A DNA stretch of 64,000 nucleotides. Origin: Arthrobacter sp. ISL-72 (GTDB lineage Bacteria > Actinomycetota > Actinomycetes > Actinomycetales > Micrococcaceae). Position 1 is the first letter of the stretch. The number at the start of each line of letters is the position of its first letter. The translations under genes were made by a program, and so were the position numbers. The notes beneath the pieces were generated by a model. It saw only the letters and a program-made list of their open reading frames with translations. It did not search any database and was not told the origin of the DNA. Positions 40,854 to 49,483 of the stretch are shown in pieces. The stretch spans positions 1 through 64,000 of the forward strand of contig NZ_JAGGPP010000001.1 in NCBI RefSeq assembly GCF_018613755.1. The letters are read 5' to 3'.

Positions 40854-41282
40854 TCAGCTCCCATCAATAAGGCAGTCGTAGGGACGTTCGCCGCGGGAGG
40901 TGCAACCTGCCGCCGTGATCTTCCAGTTTTGGCCGGACTGCACCAGGAACACCGTGTCCTCGTCGAGGACGACCTGTGCATCGCTGCCGTACGCCTCGGA
41001 CTCCAACACACTGGAAGTAGCTCGCAGGTCCACCTCCCGCAGCTTGATGGCGCAACTGCCCGGCTCCCCTTCCTCGAGTTCTTCGACTGTTCCGGGGGCC
41101 AGGAGTCCGCAGGCTGCTTCCACATCACCGGAGCGCACGTCGTCGTGGAACATAGTTGCGGCCACTGCCGCCTCCGCGCTGCCCGGGTTGGAGCCCGAGC
41201 ACGCCGTCGCGCCCACCGCCACCGCCGCCGCCGCGGCGAGGGCAAACAGAGCCCGGAACGTCATGGCCACTTTTGTACGCAT
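40854..41282 (-). CDS. Hypothetical lipoprotein
   Basis: A 142-residue secreted lipoprotein. Signal: MRTKVAMTFRALFALAAAAA with lipobox ATAC; mature part begins SGSNPGSAEAAV. The domain (FHDDVRSGDVEAACGLLAPG, VVLDEDTVFLVQSGQNWKI) resembles NTF2-like small secreted actinobacterial proteins, with further cysteines that may form disulfides. ATG 41282 has GGAGG upstream; it heads the three-gene operon with the mini-peptide and DUF6766 protein. Confidence 0.75.
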   Translation of the reverse strand: MRTKVAMTFRALFALAAAAAVAVGATACSGSNPGSAEAAVAATMFHDDVRSGDVEAACGLLAPGTVEELEEGEPGSCAIKLREVDLRATSSVLESEAYGSDAQVVLDEDTVFLVQSGQNWKITAAGCTSRGERPYDCLIDGS

Positions 41283-41504
41283 CGTCAGCCTCCACATCGT
41301 CGAGGGCTCCAACGTACCAAGGGCACCGCGGAGTAAGTAGCTGAATCGGCAAGCAAGTCGGGCGTGGCGCTTCAGCAGCGGCCAAGCTCCGCCGCTGCCC
41401 CCTCTCCAGACTTGGAACGGGCGTACTCTTAGAGCAGATCCGTTTGGCAGTGAGCGGGCTTCCGCCGACCTGCACCGGGTCCGGCCGAGGTCCGGAGGCC
41501 CAGC

Positions 41505-42248
41505 ATGCTCCACGATTTACCCCCTGAACAGCAAGTCACCCTGGACGGGTATCTCCAGGACCTCGTGCTGGAAAGCAGCGACGTCAAGGCGTTCCTGACC
41601 GAGCTGGCAAGCTTTGCCGCGGCCAGCTTCGCGCCCATGGACCCCGACATGCTGTGCGGCGTCACCGTCATCCGACGCAAAAGGGCTGCAACTGTGGCCG
41701 GCAGCGACGAGACTGCCTATCTCCTGGACGAACTGCAGAACACCTTCGGAGAAGGACCCTGCCTGACGGCCATGCGGGAGATGACTAGTGTGCTCGTCCC
41801 GGATCTCCGTCGTGAGCATCGTTGGCCGGAATACATCCGGGCCATCTCCGGACAGGGAATCGGGTCCGTACTGGGCGTTCCGCTCCTGGTCGAGGGCGAA
41901 ACCCGAGCATCATTGAACCTCTACGCCAGCAGGACCCACGCCTTCACGGGCGCCGACATCGAAAGGGCCGAGTCGTTCGCGGCGCATGCGTCCAAGTCCC
42001 TGCGGCTGGCTCTCAAGATCGCCAACCTCAGTGAAGCACGGGACGACATGGCCGCGGCCATGCAGTCTCGGACCACGATCGATCTCGCCGCCGGGGCGAT
42101 CATGGCGCAGAACCGTTGCAGCCAGGGAGCGGCCATGAAGATTCTGACCGCCGCCTCCAACCACCGAAACGTGAAGCTGCGCGATGTGGCCGCGTCCGTG
42201 GTCCGTTCACTGACCGCCGAGCCGGCCGTCAGTCACTTCGAGGAATAG
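41505..42248 (+). CDS. GAF-ANTAR regulatory protein
   Basis: A 247-residue two-domain protein. A GAF sensor domain (about residues 30-165) includes FGEGPCLTAMREMTSVLVPD and GIGSVLGVPLLVEGETRASL. The C-terminal ANTAR RNA-binding domain (about 180-235) reads RTTIDLAAGAIMAQNRCSQG followed by AAMKILTAASNHRNVKLRD. ANTAR proteins bind paired hexaloop hairpins in leaders to prevent termination. GGAGG before the ATG. No target gene is identifiable here, though the molybdoenzyme gene starts 130 bases downstream. Confidence 0.9.
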   Translation: MLHDLPPEQQVTLDGYLQDLVLESSDVKAFLTELASFAAASFAPMDPDMLCGVTVIRRKRAATVAGSDETAYLLDELQNTFGEGPCLTAMREMTSVLVPDLRREHRWPEYIRAISGQGIGSVLGVPLLVEGETRASLNLYASRTHAFTGADIERAESFAAHASKSLRLALKIANLSEARDDMAAAMQSRTTIDLAAGAIMAQNRCSQGAAMKILTAASNHRNVKLRDVAASVVRSLTAEPAVSHFEE

Positions 42249-42380
42249 CGGCAGCGACCGGCTCTGCAGCGGTGTCGTCTTCCGATTGGGATCTGTCCGT
42301 GTTTGTGCTGCCTGGTATATGGGTAAGGAGAGCTACGAAACCGGCTGGGCAGACATCGATGTAGGACCGGGAGATGAACC

Positions 42381-44867
42381 ATGGCGCGCAAGGACAGGAT
42401 CGCCGACCCCTGGGGGACACGGACACCGTACGGAGCCGGGGAATCCTGGCCGGTCCGGGTGGATGCGCACCTGGCCGAAGGGGTGGCTCCTGAGGACGTG
42501 GACCGGTGGGTCCAGACCGCGTCAATCCTTCACTCCAACGGTGACGCCATGGATATCGCCGTCAAGGACCAACGGATTGTCGGTGTGCGGGGGCGGGCAG
42601 TGGACCGGGTCAACCACGGACGCCTGGGGCCCAAGGATCTCTACGGCTGGCAGGCGAACGCATCCCCGGACCGGCTGACCAGACCGCTGATCCGTGCAGG
42701 CGGGCAGTTGGTGGAGACGGACTGGGACACCGCCATGGACCGCGTGGTGGCCCGGTCCAAGGAACTGCTGGCGGAGCAGGGTTCCAGTGCCATCGGTTTC
42801 TACACCACGGGCCAACTTTTCTCCGAGGAGTACTACACGCTGGGCGTGGTGGCGCACGGCGGCCTGGGCACCAATCACGTGGACGGAAATACCCGGCTCT
42901 GCACGGCCACGGCTGCGGAGGCTTTGAAGGAATCGTTCGGCTGCGACGGGCAGCCGGGGTCCTACACGGATGTGGACCACGCGGACGTTATTGCCCTGTT
43001 CGGTCACAACATGGCCGAGACGCAGACGGTCTTGTGGACCCGGGTACTGGACAGGCTGGAGGGCCCGAACCCGCCGAAGGTCATCTGCGTGGACCCGCGC
43101 CTGACGCCCGTGGCCAAGGCAGCCACGGTCCACCTGGCTCCGAGGCCGGGGACGAATGTGGCCCTGATGAACGCCATCCTCCACGAAATCATCAGCAACG
43201 GCTGGCTGGACACCGACTACATCCAGGCGAACACGGTGGGATACGCGGACCTCGAGAAGATGGTCAAGGACTACCCCCCGGTGCTGGTGGCCGAGATCTG
43301 CGGCGTTCCGGCTGAAAAGATCCAGGAGGCAGCGGCCATCATCGGCCATGCAGAGCGGCTGCTGTCCACGGTCTTGCAGGGTTTCTACCAGTCCAACCAG
43401 GCTACGGCCGCAGCGGTGCAGGTTAACAACCTCAACCTCATCCGCGGGATGCTGGGCAAACCCGGCTGCGGCATCCTCCAGATGAACGGCCAGCCCACCG
43501 CGCAGAACACCCGGGAATGCGGGGCCGACGGCGACCTTGCCGGCTTCCGCAACTGGTCCAACGATGCCCAGGTCGAGGACCTGGCGAAGGTCTGGAACGT
43601 CGAGCCGTCGTCGATCCCGCACTTTTCGCCGCCCACGCACGTGATGCAGATGATCCGTTACGTGGAAGAGGGCTCGATCCGGATGCTCTGGGTCAGCGGC
43701 ACCAACCCTGCCGTGTCCCTGCCGGAACTGGCCCGGATCCGATCCCTCCTCACGCAGGAGCGGCTGTTCCTGGTGGTGCAGGACATCTTCCTTTCCGAGA
43801 CCGCGCAGCTTGCCGACGTTGTCCTCCCCGCGGCCACCTGGGGTGAGAAAACTGGAACGTTCACCAATGTGGACCGGACCGTCCACCTCTCGGACAAGGC
43901 CGTGGAACCTCCCGGCGAGGCCCGGCCGGATTTGGACATCTTCATCGACTACGCCCAGCGGATGGGGTTGAAGGACAAGGACGGGGAGCCGCTGGTCAAG
44001 TGGCACGATCCGGAGTCCGCCTTCGAAGCCTGGAAGGAGTGCAGCCGCGGACGGCCCTGCGATTACACCGGCATCACTTATGACAAGCTCCGCGGCGGAT
44101 CCGGCATCCAATGGCCGTGCAATGAGGAGAATCCCGAGGGCTCCGAGCGGATCTATGCCGATGGAAAGTTCTGGGCCGATCCGGAGTATTGCGAAAGCTA
44201 CGGACGTGACCTGCTGACCGGCGCACCCATGGAGGCATCGGAGTACAAGGCTTTGAATCCGGAGGGTAAGGCGATCATCAAGGCCGCCGAATACACGCCG
44301 CCGCATGAGCTGCCCAGCCAGAAATACCCCCTGCAGCTCATCACGGGGCGGACGCTCTTCCACTTCCACACCCGCACCAAAACCGCAAGGGCGCCTGAGC
44401 TGCAGGCTGCCGCGCCGGAGGTCTGGGTGGAGATGTCAGCGGACGACGCCGGCGCGTACGGTATTGCCGAAGGGGACCTTGCGGAGGTGGAGACTCCGCG
44501 CGGATCGGTCCGCGCCCAGGTGCGCATCAGCGGAATCCGCAGCGGCGTCCTTTTCCTTCCGTTCCATTACGGATATTGGGATACCGACGGCGGACATGAA
44601 CCGCCTGGCAACGGGCGGGCCGCAAATGAGCTGACCATCACCGAATGGGACGCCGCGTCCAAGCAGCCCATCTTCAAGACGGCGGCGGCGCGCCTGACGC
44701 GGATCGCCGCGGGCGACGGCCCGTCGTCGGCCCCCACCAACACTGCTTCGGCTCCCGCTGCAGGTATCCAGGCGGCAGCTTTCCCGGCCGGGAAGCTGAC
44801 GTCAGGAATCCCCTCGGCACAGGCCTATGAAACCATCGAGGGCGCCGCGTCGGGAGGAGCATCATGA
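42381..44867 (+). CDS. Molybdopterin oxidoreductase without N-terminal Fe-S cysteines
   Basis: An 828-residue MopB-family enzyme, closest to assimilatory nitrate reductase/formate dehydrogenase types: VGVRGRAVDRVNHGRLGPKD, FGHNMAETQTVLWTRVL, WVSGTNPAVSLPELARI and the C-terminal dinucleotide-binding domain (LITGRTLFHFHTRTKTARAP, FHYGYWDTDGGHEPPGNGRA). The probable Mo-ligand cysteine is in GNTRLCTATA (Cys 174). The N-terminal [4Fe-4S] site, normally CxxCxxxC, reads ASILHSNGDAMDIAV: Ser 48, His 51, Asp 55, and no fourth Cys. It must therefore use another electron path. Overlaps the helical-protein gene by ATGA. Confidence 0.85.
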   Translation: MARKDRIADPWGTRTPYGAGESWPVRVDAHLAEGVAPEDVDRWVQTASILHSNGDAMDIAVKDQRIVGVRGRAVDRVNHGRLGPKDLYGWQANASPDRLTRPLIRAGGQLVETDWDTAMDRVVARSKELLAEQGSSAIGFYTTGQLFSEEYYTLGVVAHGGLGTNHVDGNTRLCTATAAEALKESFGCDGQPGSYTDVDHADVIALFGHNMAETQTVLWTRVLDRLEGPNPPKVICVDPRLTPVAKAATVHLAPRPGTNVALMNAILHEIISNGWLDTDYIQANTVGYADLEKMVKDYPPVLVAEICGVPAEKIQEAAAIIGHAERLLSTVLQGFYQSNQATAAAVQVNNLNLIRGMLGKPGCGILQMNGQPTAQNTRECGADGDLAGFRNWSNDAQVEDLAKVWNVEPSSIPHFSPPTHVMQMIRYVEEGSIRMLWVSGTNPAVSLPELARIRSLLTQERLFLVVQDIFLSETAQLADVVLPAATWGEKTGTFTNVDRTVHLSDKAVEPPGEARPDLDIFIDYAQRMGLKDKDGEPLVKWHDPESAFEAWKECSRGRPCDYTGITYDKLRGGSGIQWPCNEENPEGSERIYADGKFWADPEYCESYGRDLLTGAPMEASEYKALNPEGKAIIKAAEYTPPHELPSQKYPLQLITGRTLFHFHTRTKTARAPELQAAAPEVWVEMSADDAGAYGIAEGDLAEVETPRGSVRAQVRISGIRSGVLFLPFHYGYWDTDGGHEPPGNGRAANELTITEWDAASKQPIFKTAAARLTRIAAGDGPSSAPTNTASAPAAGIQAAAFPAGKLTSGIPSAQAYETIEGAASGGAS

Positions 44868-45346
44868 AAATCGGTCTGGTGCTGGAAGAACTCCACCGGT
44901 CCGAGAACGAGCTGGCGCACGAGCTCCTGAAAGTCTCGGAACGGCACAAGGTGGACCACGACATCTACTACCTTGCACGCGACCTGGCCAAGTGGTCGCA
45001 AGAGCACGTCCGGGAGATCGCCAAAATTGCCAAGCAGTACGGCCAGGAACTGGATCCCGAGCCCCGCGACGAGGCCGCAGTGATGGAAAAACTCAGGGAG
45101 AAGGGCAGCGAGCTGATGGGCCGGCGCGGTGAGGCCGGTCTGCTGCTGCTCCGGGACCTTCGGGAGGTCTATCTGAAGTCCTGCGGCGTGTCCGCCGACT
45201 GGGAGATGCTCGCCCAGGCCGCCCAGGGCATCAAACACACGGACTTGCTGGAGGTCGCCCAGCGCTGCCACGCGCAGACCGTCCGCCAGATGAAGTGGGC
45301 CAACGGCAAGATCAAGGAGTCCTCCACCCAGATCCTGGTCAGCTGA
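44864..45346 (+). CDS. All-helical hypothetical protein coupled to the molybdoenzyme
   Basis: A 160-residue protein predicted as a four-helix bundle, with no family I can name. Helix 1 carries LEELHRSENELAHELL, helix 2 HKVDHDIYYLARDLAKWSQE, later helices GLLLLRDLREVYLKSC and IKHTDLLEVAQRCHAQTVRQ. The His and Glu/Asp spacing recalls ferritin-like or hemerythrin-like metal sites, but no exact motif fits. It starts inside the stop of the molybdoenzyme (44864-44867) and is probably its partner: electron carrier, chaperone or metal-site protein. Confidence 0.7.
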   Translation: MKIGLVLEELHRSENELAHELLKVSERHKVDHDIYYLARDLAKWSQEHVREIAKIAKQYGQELDPEPRDEAAVMEKLREKGSELMGRRGEAGLLLLRDLREVYLKSCGVSADWEMLAQAAQGIKHTDLLEVAQRCHAQTVRQMKWANGKIKESSTQILVS

Positions 45347-45426
45347 GGTCGTCCGCTTCATTTGACGCCGCCCGCCACGGTGCGTCGCATCTGGTGGGGG
45401 CGAAGTGTTGCTGGCACACTGAGCCA

Positions 45427-46662
45427 ATGATCGATGCGTTTTCCCCGTCCAGGCGGCCTGGCATCCGTGCTGCGATGTTCGTTGATTTCGACAATGTTTA
45501 TACCGGTTTACAGGCCCTCGACCCGGTGGCGGCCAAGCGGTTCGCCGAGGATCCGAAGCACTGGGCCGATGCGTTGTCGGCAGGGGGTGCCGGCGAGGAG
45601 TCCCGCCGGTTCCTGATCCGCAACTGCTACCTGAACCCGGTGGTGTATTCGAAGTACCGGACGTACTGGACCCGGGCTGGTTTTCGCGTGATCGACTGCC
45701 CGTCACTGACCCAGCGCGGCAAGAGCAGCACCGACATCAACCTGGTACTTGACGCCATGGATGCCTTGTCCGGAACCTCCGGCATCGAGGAGTTTTTCAT
45801 CGCCTCGGCGGACGCCGACTTCACGTCGCTGATTCAGCGGTTCAGGGCGGCGGACCGCATGACCACTGTGATTGCAGCGGGTGCTGTGGCCTTCGCCTAC
45901 CGCGAGATGGCTGACAGTGTGGTTGAGTCCCACGACTTCGTGGCGATTCTCCATGGGACGACAGCGGAGCCGATGCCTGCTGTGGGCGCCGGTGAAGCGA
46001 AAAGTGCCCCGCTCCGCGGAAAGACCAGGGCCAAAACCATCTCGCCTGCCATCAAGGAGGTTGGGGAGTTCGTCCGGAACGCGCCCGGTCCCGTGGCCGG
46101 AGCGTTGGTGGCCCACCGGGCGCTGACGGCAGACCCCGGGCTGAAGGCGGACTGGGGCGGCTGTGGAAAGTTTGGGACCTGGGTGGCCCAGATCGGCAAG
46201 GGGATCGAATACTCACCCGCACGCGGCGGCTGGGTCTGGGATACGAAGCGTTTCTCTAGCGCCGATCTTCCGTCAGAAGCCGAAGTCCAGCCAGGCATCG
46301 AGGAGCAGGTTGCCCGGGTGACGGATGTTCCGGCGCTCTCCGCTGCCCAGTTCCGGCAGATGTTCGTGTCCATGGAGGCGCGGCTCCGTGAGAACCCGGC
46401 CAGCCGCAGTGAACTGTCGAGGCTTGTCCGGGATGACTGTGTCACGGCAGGGCAGCCGGTGTCCCGGAACGCGGTGAACTTTGTCATCCAGGGCCTGAGC
46501 AGCGTGGACTTCCAGCTCAGCGATTCGGCCACGGCATCCGAGCTCGCGGCGGCGTGGACGGAAGACGTGGAAGAGCTGTGCCGGGTGGCGCTGATGGAAT
46601 TCGATGAAGCTGAAAAGCAGGAGCTGCGGCGCTGGGCAAGCGGCGGGTTCGTGGCTGCGTAG
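45427..46662 (+). CDS. NYN-domain (PIN-like) nuclease with C-terminal OST-HTH-like regions
   Basis: A 411-residue protein. Residues about 15-175 form a NYN/LabA-type PIN domain with acidic active-site residues in MFVDFDNVYTG (Asp 20, Asp 22), SSTDINLVLDAMDAL (Asp 103, Asp 109) and FFIASADADFTSLIQRF (Asp 129, Asp 131). The C-terminal half has a segment (VAHRALTADPGLKADWGGCG followed by KFGTWV) that resembles OST-HTH/LOTUS RNA-binding modules. NYN nucleases act on RNA in decay or defence. No clear Shine-Dalgarno; ATG chosen at the domain start. Confidence 0.82.
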   Translation: MIDAFSPSRRPGIRAAMFVDFDNVYTGLQALDPVAAKRFAEDPKHWADALSAGGAGEESRRFLIRNCYLNPVVYSKYRTYWTRAGFRVIDCPSLTQRGKSSTDINLVLDAMDALSGTSGIEEFFIASADADFTSLIQRFRAADRMTTVIAAGAVAFAYREMADSVVESHDFVAILHGTTAEPMPAVGAGEAKSAPLRGKTRAKTISPAIKEVGEFVRNAPGPVAGALVAHRALTADPGLKADWGGCGKFGTWVAQIGKGIEYSPARGGWVWDTKRFSSADLPSEAEVQPGIEEQVARVTDVPALSAAQFRQMFVSMEARLRENPASRSELSRLVRDDCVTAGQPVSRNAVNFVIQGLSSVDFQLSDSATASELAAAWTEDVEELCRVALMEFDEAEKQELRRWASGGFVAA

Positions 46663-46682
46663 GGTTAAGTGTCCGCCTGATT

Positions 46683-48239
46683 CTAGGCAGCTGTGAATAG
46701 TGCCCAGTCGGGGAAGGGATCCACCGGCAGTGGAGAGCCCACGCCATCGAGGCCCCCGGGGCCCTCAAAGCGCTCGAGGCTGTCGAAGCTGGCTGGCCAG
46801 TCCGGCGGTTCCCAGTCCCGGTCGTCGCGTGCTAGGTCTTCCCGCGCATGATCCGGCGGTTCGGGCCAGTGTGGTGGTTCCCAGTCCTGTTGTTCGCTGG
46901 GGTAGGACCGTCCGGTGGGTGAGATCCAGCCAGGTGATTCGTTGGCTGTCGCCCCGACGGGGGTCCAGGCTGTGGTGTGCTTCAGTCGGTGGTGCATGCG
47001 GCAGGGCTGGCCCAGGTTGCTGATCCCGGTAGTTCCGCCGTCTGCCCAGGCGAGGAGGTGGTCCGCGTCGTTGTCCAGGGAGGGGTTGTTGCAGCCGGGA
47101 AAAGGGCAGCGCCCGTCCCGGAGCCGGAGCCACTGCCGCAGGGCTGTCGGGATCCGGTAGGTGCTGCGGCCGATCTCCAGGGGTGCCCCGTCACGCGGGT
47201 CGGTCAGGACCCGCCGGATCGAGGCGGCACCGTCGGCGACGAGGCGGCGGGCCATGGACGGCGGGATCGGCCCGTACCCGTCCAGCATGGCCGGTTCCCC
47301 GGTCAGGCCGAGCAGCGAAAAGACCGGGACGGTGACCAGGACCTGCGCGGTCGGGGACGGGGTTCCCTCCATCACACCGCCCAGCAGCCACTCAGAAGCA
47401 ACATCGACCCGGAGCTGCGTCAGGGTGCGGGCTTCTGCGGGGCCCTGCAGGGCACGTGCGGCGGTGGTGGCCCGGTCCCAGATCCCCGCCGCGGTATCGG
47501 CCGGCAGGTACGCCGAAAGCCAGGCCATGCCGTCCCGGTCCGGAACATACTCCAGCCGCCGGTCCGCGGCGCTCTTGGTATGACGGGTCTCGATGCTGAC
47601 CGGGTGGTGCCGCTCCCGCCAGGCCCGTGCCTTGGCCCGGAACCGGCCCGGCACCAGTTCCCCGGCCGGGCAGCCCCGCGCCGGGTTCACCGCGTCCGGG
47701 TCCAGGAAATGCGCTTCCAACGCGGCGGCGGCGGCCGGTTCCAGGTTGGCTGTTTCATCACACAGGATCCGTGCGTGCTGCCAGGAAATGGTCCCGGCCT
47801 GCAACGCGGCCAGCGTCAACGGCAGCCCGGCGGTCAGGGTGCGGGCCTCGCACAGCAAGGCACCGGCGGTGCGTTCACTGACCGTCAGCACACACGCGAC
47901 CTCAGCGGTCACCGCCATCTCCTGCGCGGTGTGCTCCTGCGGGGACTTTGCCGGTGCCGCCAAAGCCTCGGCCGCGGCGGCGTAGCCCGCGGCGAGGTGC
48001 ACCTTCAGCGCGGCCAGCCGGGCCTCCATCCTGCCCGCCTCGGCCAGACCGTCCAGGAACGCATCCGCCTGATCCCGCAACGGATCAAGACCCACCGGAT
48101 CCCCACCGGCGGGATCCCCACCCGCCGGATCAACACCGGTCGGGGCCACCTCACCGGCCGCGCCGCGGACACAAACAGCCAACGCAGCAACGGAGGACTC
48201 AATGCCCTCCAACGCCTCCACAGCTGCTCTGCTTTCCAT
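46683..48239 (-). CDS. DUF222 / HNH endonuclease domain protein
   Basis: A 518-residue member of the DUF222-HNH (13E12 repeat) family abundant in actinobacteria. The N-terminal DUF222 domain runs to about residue 330; the HNH nuclease motif follows in LRDGRCPFPGCNNPSLDNDA and DHLLAWADGGTTGISNLGQP with CRMHHRLKH. A proline-rich repeat near residue 35 (DPAGGDPAGGDP) is coded by a short tandem repeat. Copies are numerous per genome and their role is unproven. ATG 48239 chosen; an in-frame GTG lies two codons upstream; neither has a ribosome site. Confidence 0.85.
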   Translation of the reverse strand: MESRAAVEALEGIESSVAALAVCVRGAAGEVAPTGVDPAGGDPAGGDPVGLDPLRDQADAFLDGLAEAGRMEARLAALKVHLAAGYAAAAEALAAPAKSPQEHTAQEMAVTAEVACVLTVSERTAGALLCEARTLTAGLPLTLAALQAGTISWQHARILCDETANLEPAAAAALEAHFLDPDAVNPARGCPAGELVPGRFRAKARAWRERHHPVSIETRHTKSAADRRLEYVPDRDGMAWLSAYLPADTAAGIWDRATTAARALQGPAEARTLTQLRVDVASEWLLGGVMEGTPSPTAQVLVTVPVFSLLGLTGEPAMLDGYGPIPPSMARRLVADGAASIRRVLTDPRDGAPLEIGRSTYRIPTALRQWLRLRDGRCPFPGCNNPSLDNDADHLLAWADGGTTGISNLGQPCRMHHRLKHTTAWTPVGATANESPGWISPTGRSYPSEQQDWEPPHWPEPPDHAREDLARDDRDWEPPDWPASFDSLERFEGPGGLDGVGSPLPVDPFPDWALFTAA

Positions 48240-48371
48240 ACCCACAGCATGGCAGGAGGGTCCGACAAAAAACCGACTGTACTGTTGGGCACTCTACGAC
48301 AAGCACTCCGACGCCGCGGAACGACCGTTCGGAAGACGGAAATCCCCCCGCGGTGACCGCCCCAGCCCGAC

Positions 48372-49256
48372 TCAGCCTTCCAGCACCTGCCGGATCCCGA
48401 AATCCCCCACCGAGAACATCCGCGGATTGTCGTCGGAGTTGCTCAGCATGGCGGTGGACAGGACGAGAGCCCAGCCACGCGCCCTCATCCACGTGCCTCC
48501 GTCTACTGAGGGGCCAAAGGCGCCGATAAAGCGCTGGCGGGCACCGGCGTCGAACATTAACCATCCCACGGCAAGATCCACGGCCGGATCCCCGGCCCCG
48601 ACATCGCCGAAGTCGATCACTCCAGCCAGTGAACCGTCGGCCGCCAGCAGAATGTTGCCCGGGTGAAGGTCGCCATGGAGCATCATCGCCGGGCCGCCCC
48701 GTGTTTCAGCGGCACAGGCCTCAGCCCATATCGCCCTCAGCCGTGCCGCCTGCGGGTAGCGTTCCCCGTCCCTGAGCCTTTCCCGTACAGCCGCATCCCG
48801 GTCCATCAGCGGCACACCGCGGACAGGATTCACCGGGACTCCTGCTTCCGCGGGCACATGGAGGGACCTCAGGAAGGCGGCAAGGCCGTCCACAGCAGGC
48901 CCACGGTCCGCCGTTCCGACCTCGGCCGCCGGCGCACCTGGAACCCACCTGACGATGCTCCACGGCCAGGGAAAGTCCGACGTCGGCCGGCCGGCATGGA
49001 CGGGGACGGGCACCGCAACCGGCGATCGGGCGGCGATGCCGGGAAGGTACCGCTGCTCATGCCGGATCAGCGGCACCGCTTCGGCCCGGCGCGGCAGCCG
49101 GACTGCCAGATTGTCGCCGAGCCGGAAGGTCGCGTTGTCCCAGCCATTGGCAACACGCACGAGCGAGCGGCCGGCAGGGTCCGGCCGCTGCTCCCGGATG
49201 AGGGTACGGACGACGGCGGCACTCACCTCCACGGTGGCTGCCGGCATTCCTGCCAT
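48372..49256 (-). CDS. Aminoglycoside phosphotransferase (APH)-family kinase
   Basis: A 294-residue APH/choline-kinase-like protein. Kinase motifs: HGDLHPGNILLAADGSL (catalytic Asp) and VIDFGDVGAGDPAVDLA (Mg-binding Asp), with FPWPWSIVRWVPG in the N-lobe. Such genes phosphorylate small hydroxyl compounds; resistance is only one possibility. Start at 49256 touches the stop of the CGNR remnant. No other resistance genes are near. Confidence 0.85.
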   Translation of the reverse strand: MAGMPAATVEVSAAVVRTLIREQRPDPAGRSLVRVANGWDNATFRLGDNLAVRLPRRAEAVPLIRHEQRYLPGIAARSPVAVPVPVHAGRPTSDFPWPWSIVRWVPGAPAAEVGTADRGPAVDGLAAFLRSLHVPAEAGVPVNPVRGVPLMDRDAAVRERLRDGERYPQAARLRAIWAEACAAETRGGPAMMLHGDLHPGNILLAADGSLAGVIDFGDVGAGDPAVDLAVGWLMFDAGARQRFIGAFGPSVDGGTWMRARGWALVLSTAMLSNSDDNPRMFSVGDFGIRQVLEG

Positions 49257-49460
49257 TTAGAAATCAGCCTTCCTGTCCATGCGCGCCTCGGAGTCTCCGG
49301 AGCGCCATCGGCCGCGGTAGCGCTGAACCGCGTCGGCGTTACCGCACTGGGCTGAGCAGTACGAGCGGTTTCCGCCCCGGCTGGTATCGGCAAATACCCG
49401 GTCACAGCCCTGCCGTGCGCAGACGCCAGGCCGCTCACCCGCGGGGGCGCATAAAAGCCG
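49257..49460 (-). pseudogene. CGNR zinc-finger protein remnant
   Basis: A 67-codon open stretch without any start codon, encoding the end of an ABATE/CGNR-type regulator: GVCARQGCDRVFADTSRGGN, then RSYCSAQCGNADAVQRYRGR. The Cys-x4-Cys and Cys-x3-Cys-Gly-Asn pattern is the CGNR zinc finger. The N-terminal ligand domain is missing; an in-frame TAG lies just upstream (49461-49463). It probably was the first gene of a pair with the APH kinase. Confidence 0.6.
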
Positions 49461-49483
49461 CTAAGCACCTCCTGGGCTACGCG

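Noticed and set aside
42522..44369. 615-codon minus-strand frame opposite the molybdoenzyme
   Set aside because: Shadow of a highly biased gene; no ribosome site, no domain.
48372..49256. Aminoglycoside resistance gene
   Set aside because: APH-like kinases cover many substrates; no mobile element, resistance partner or known subfamily motif supports resistance.
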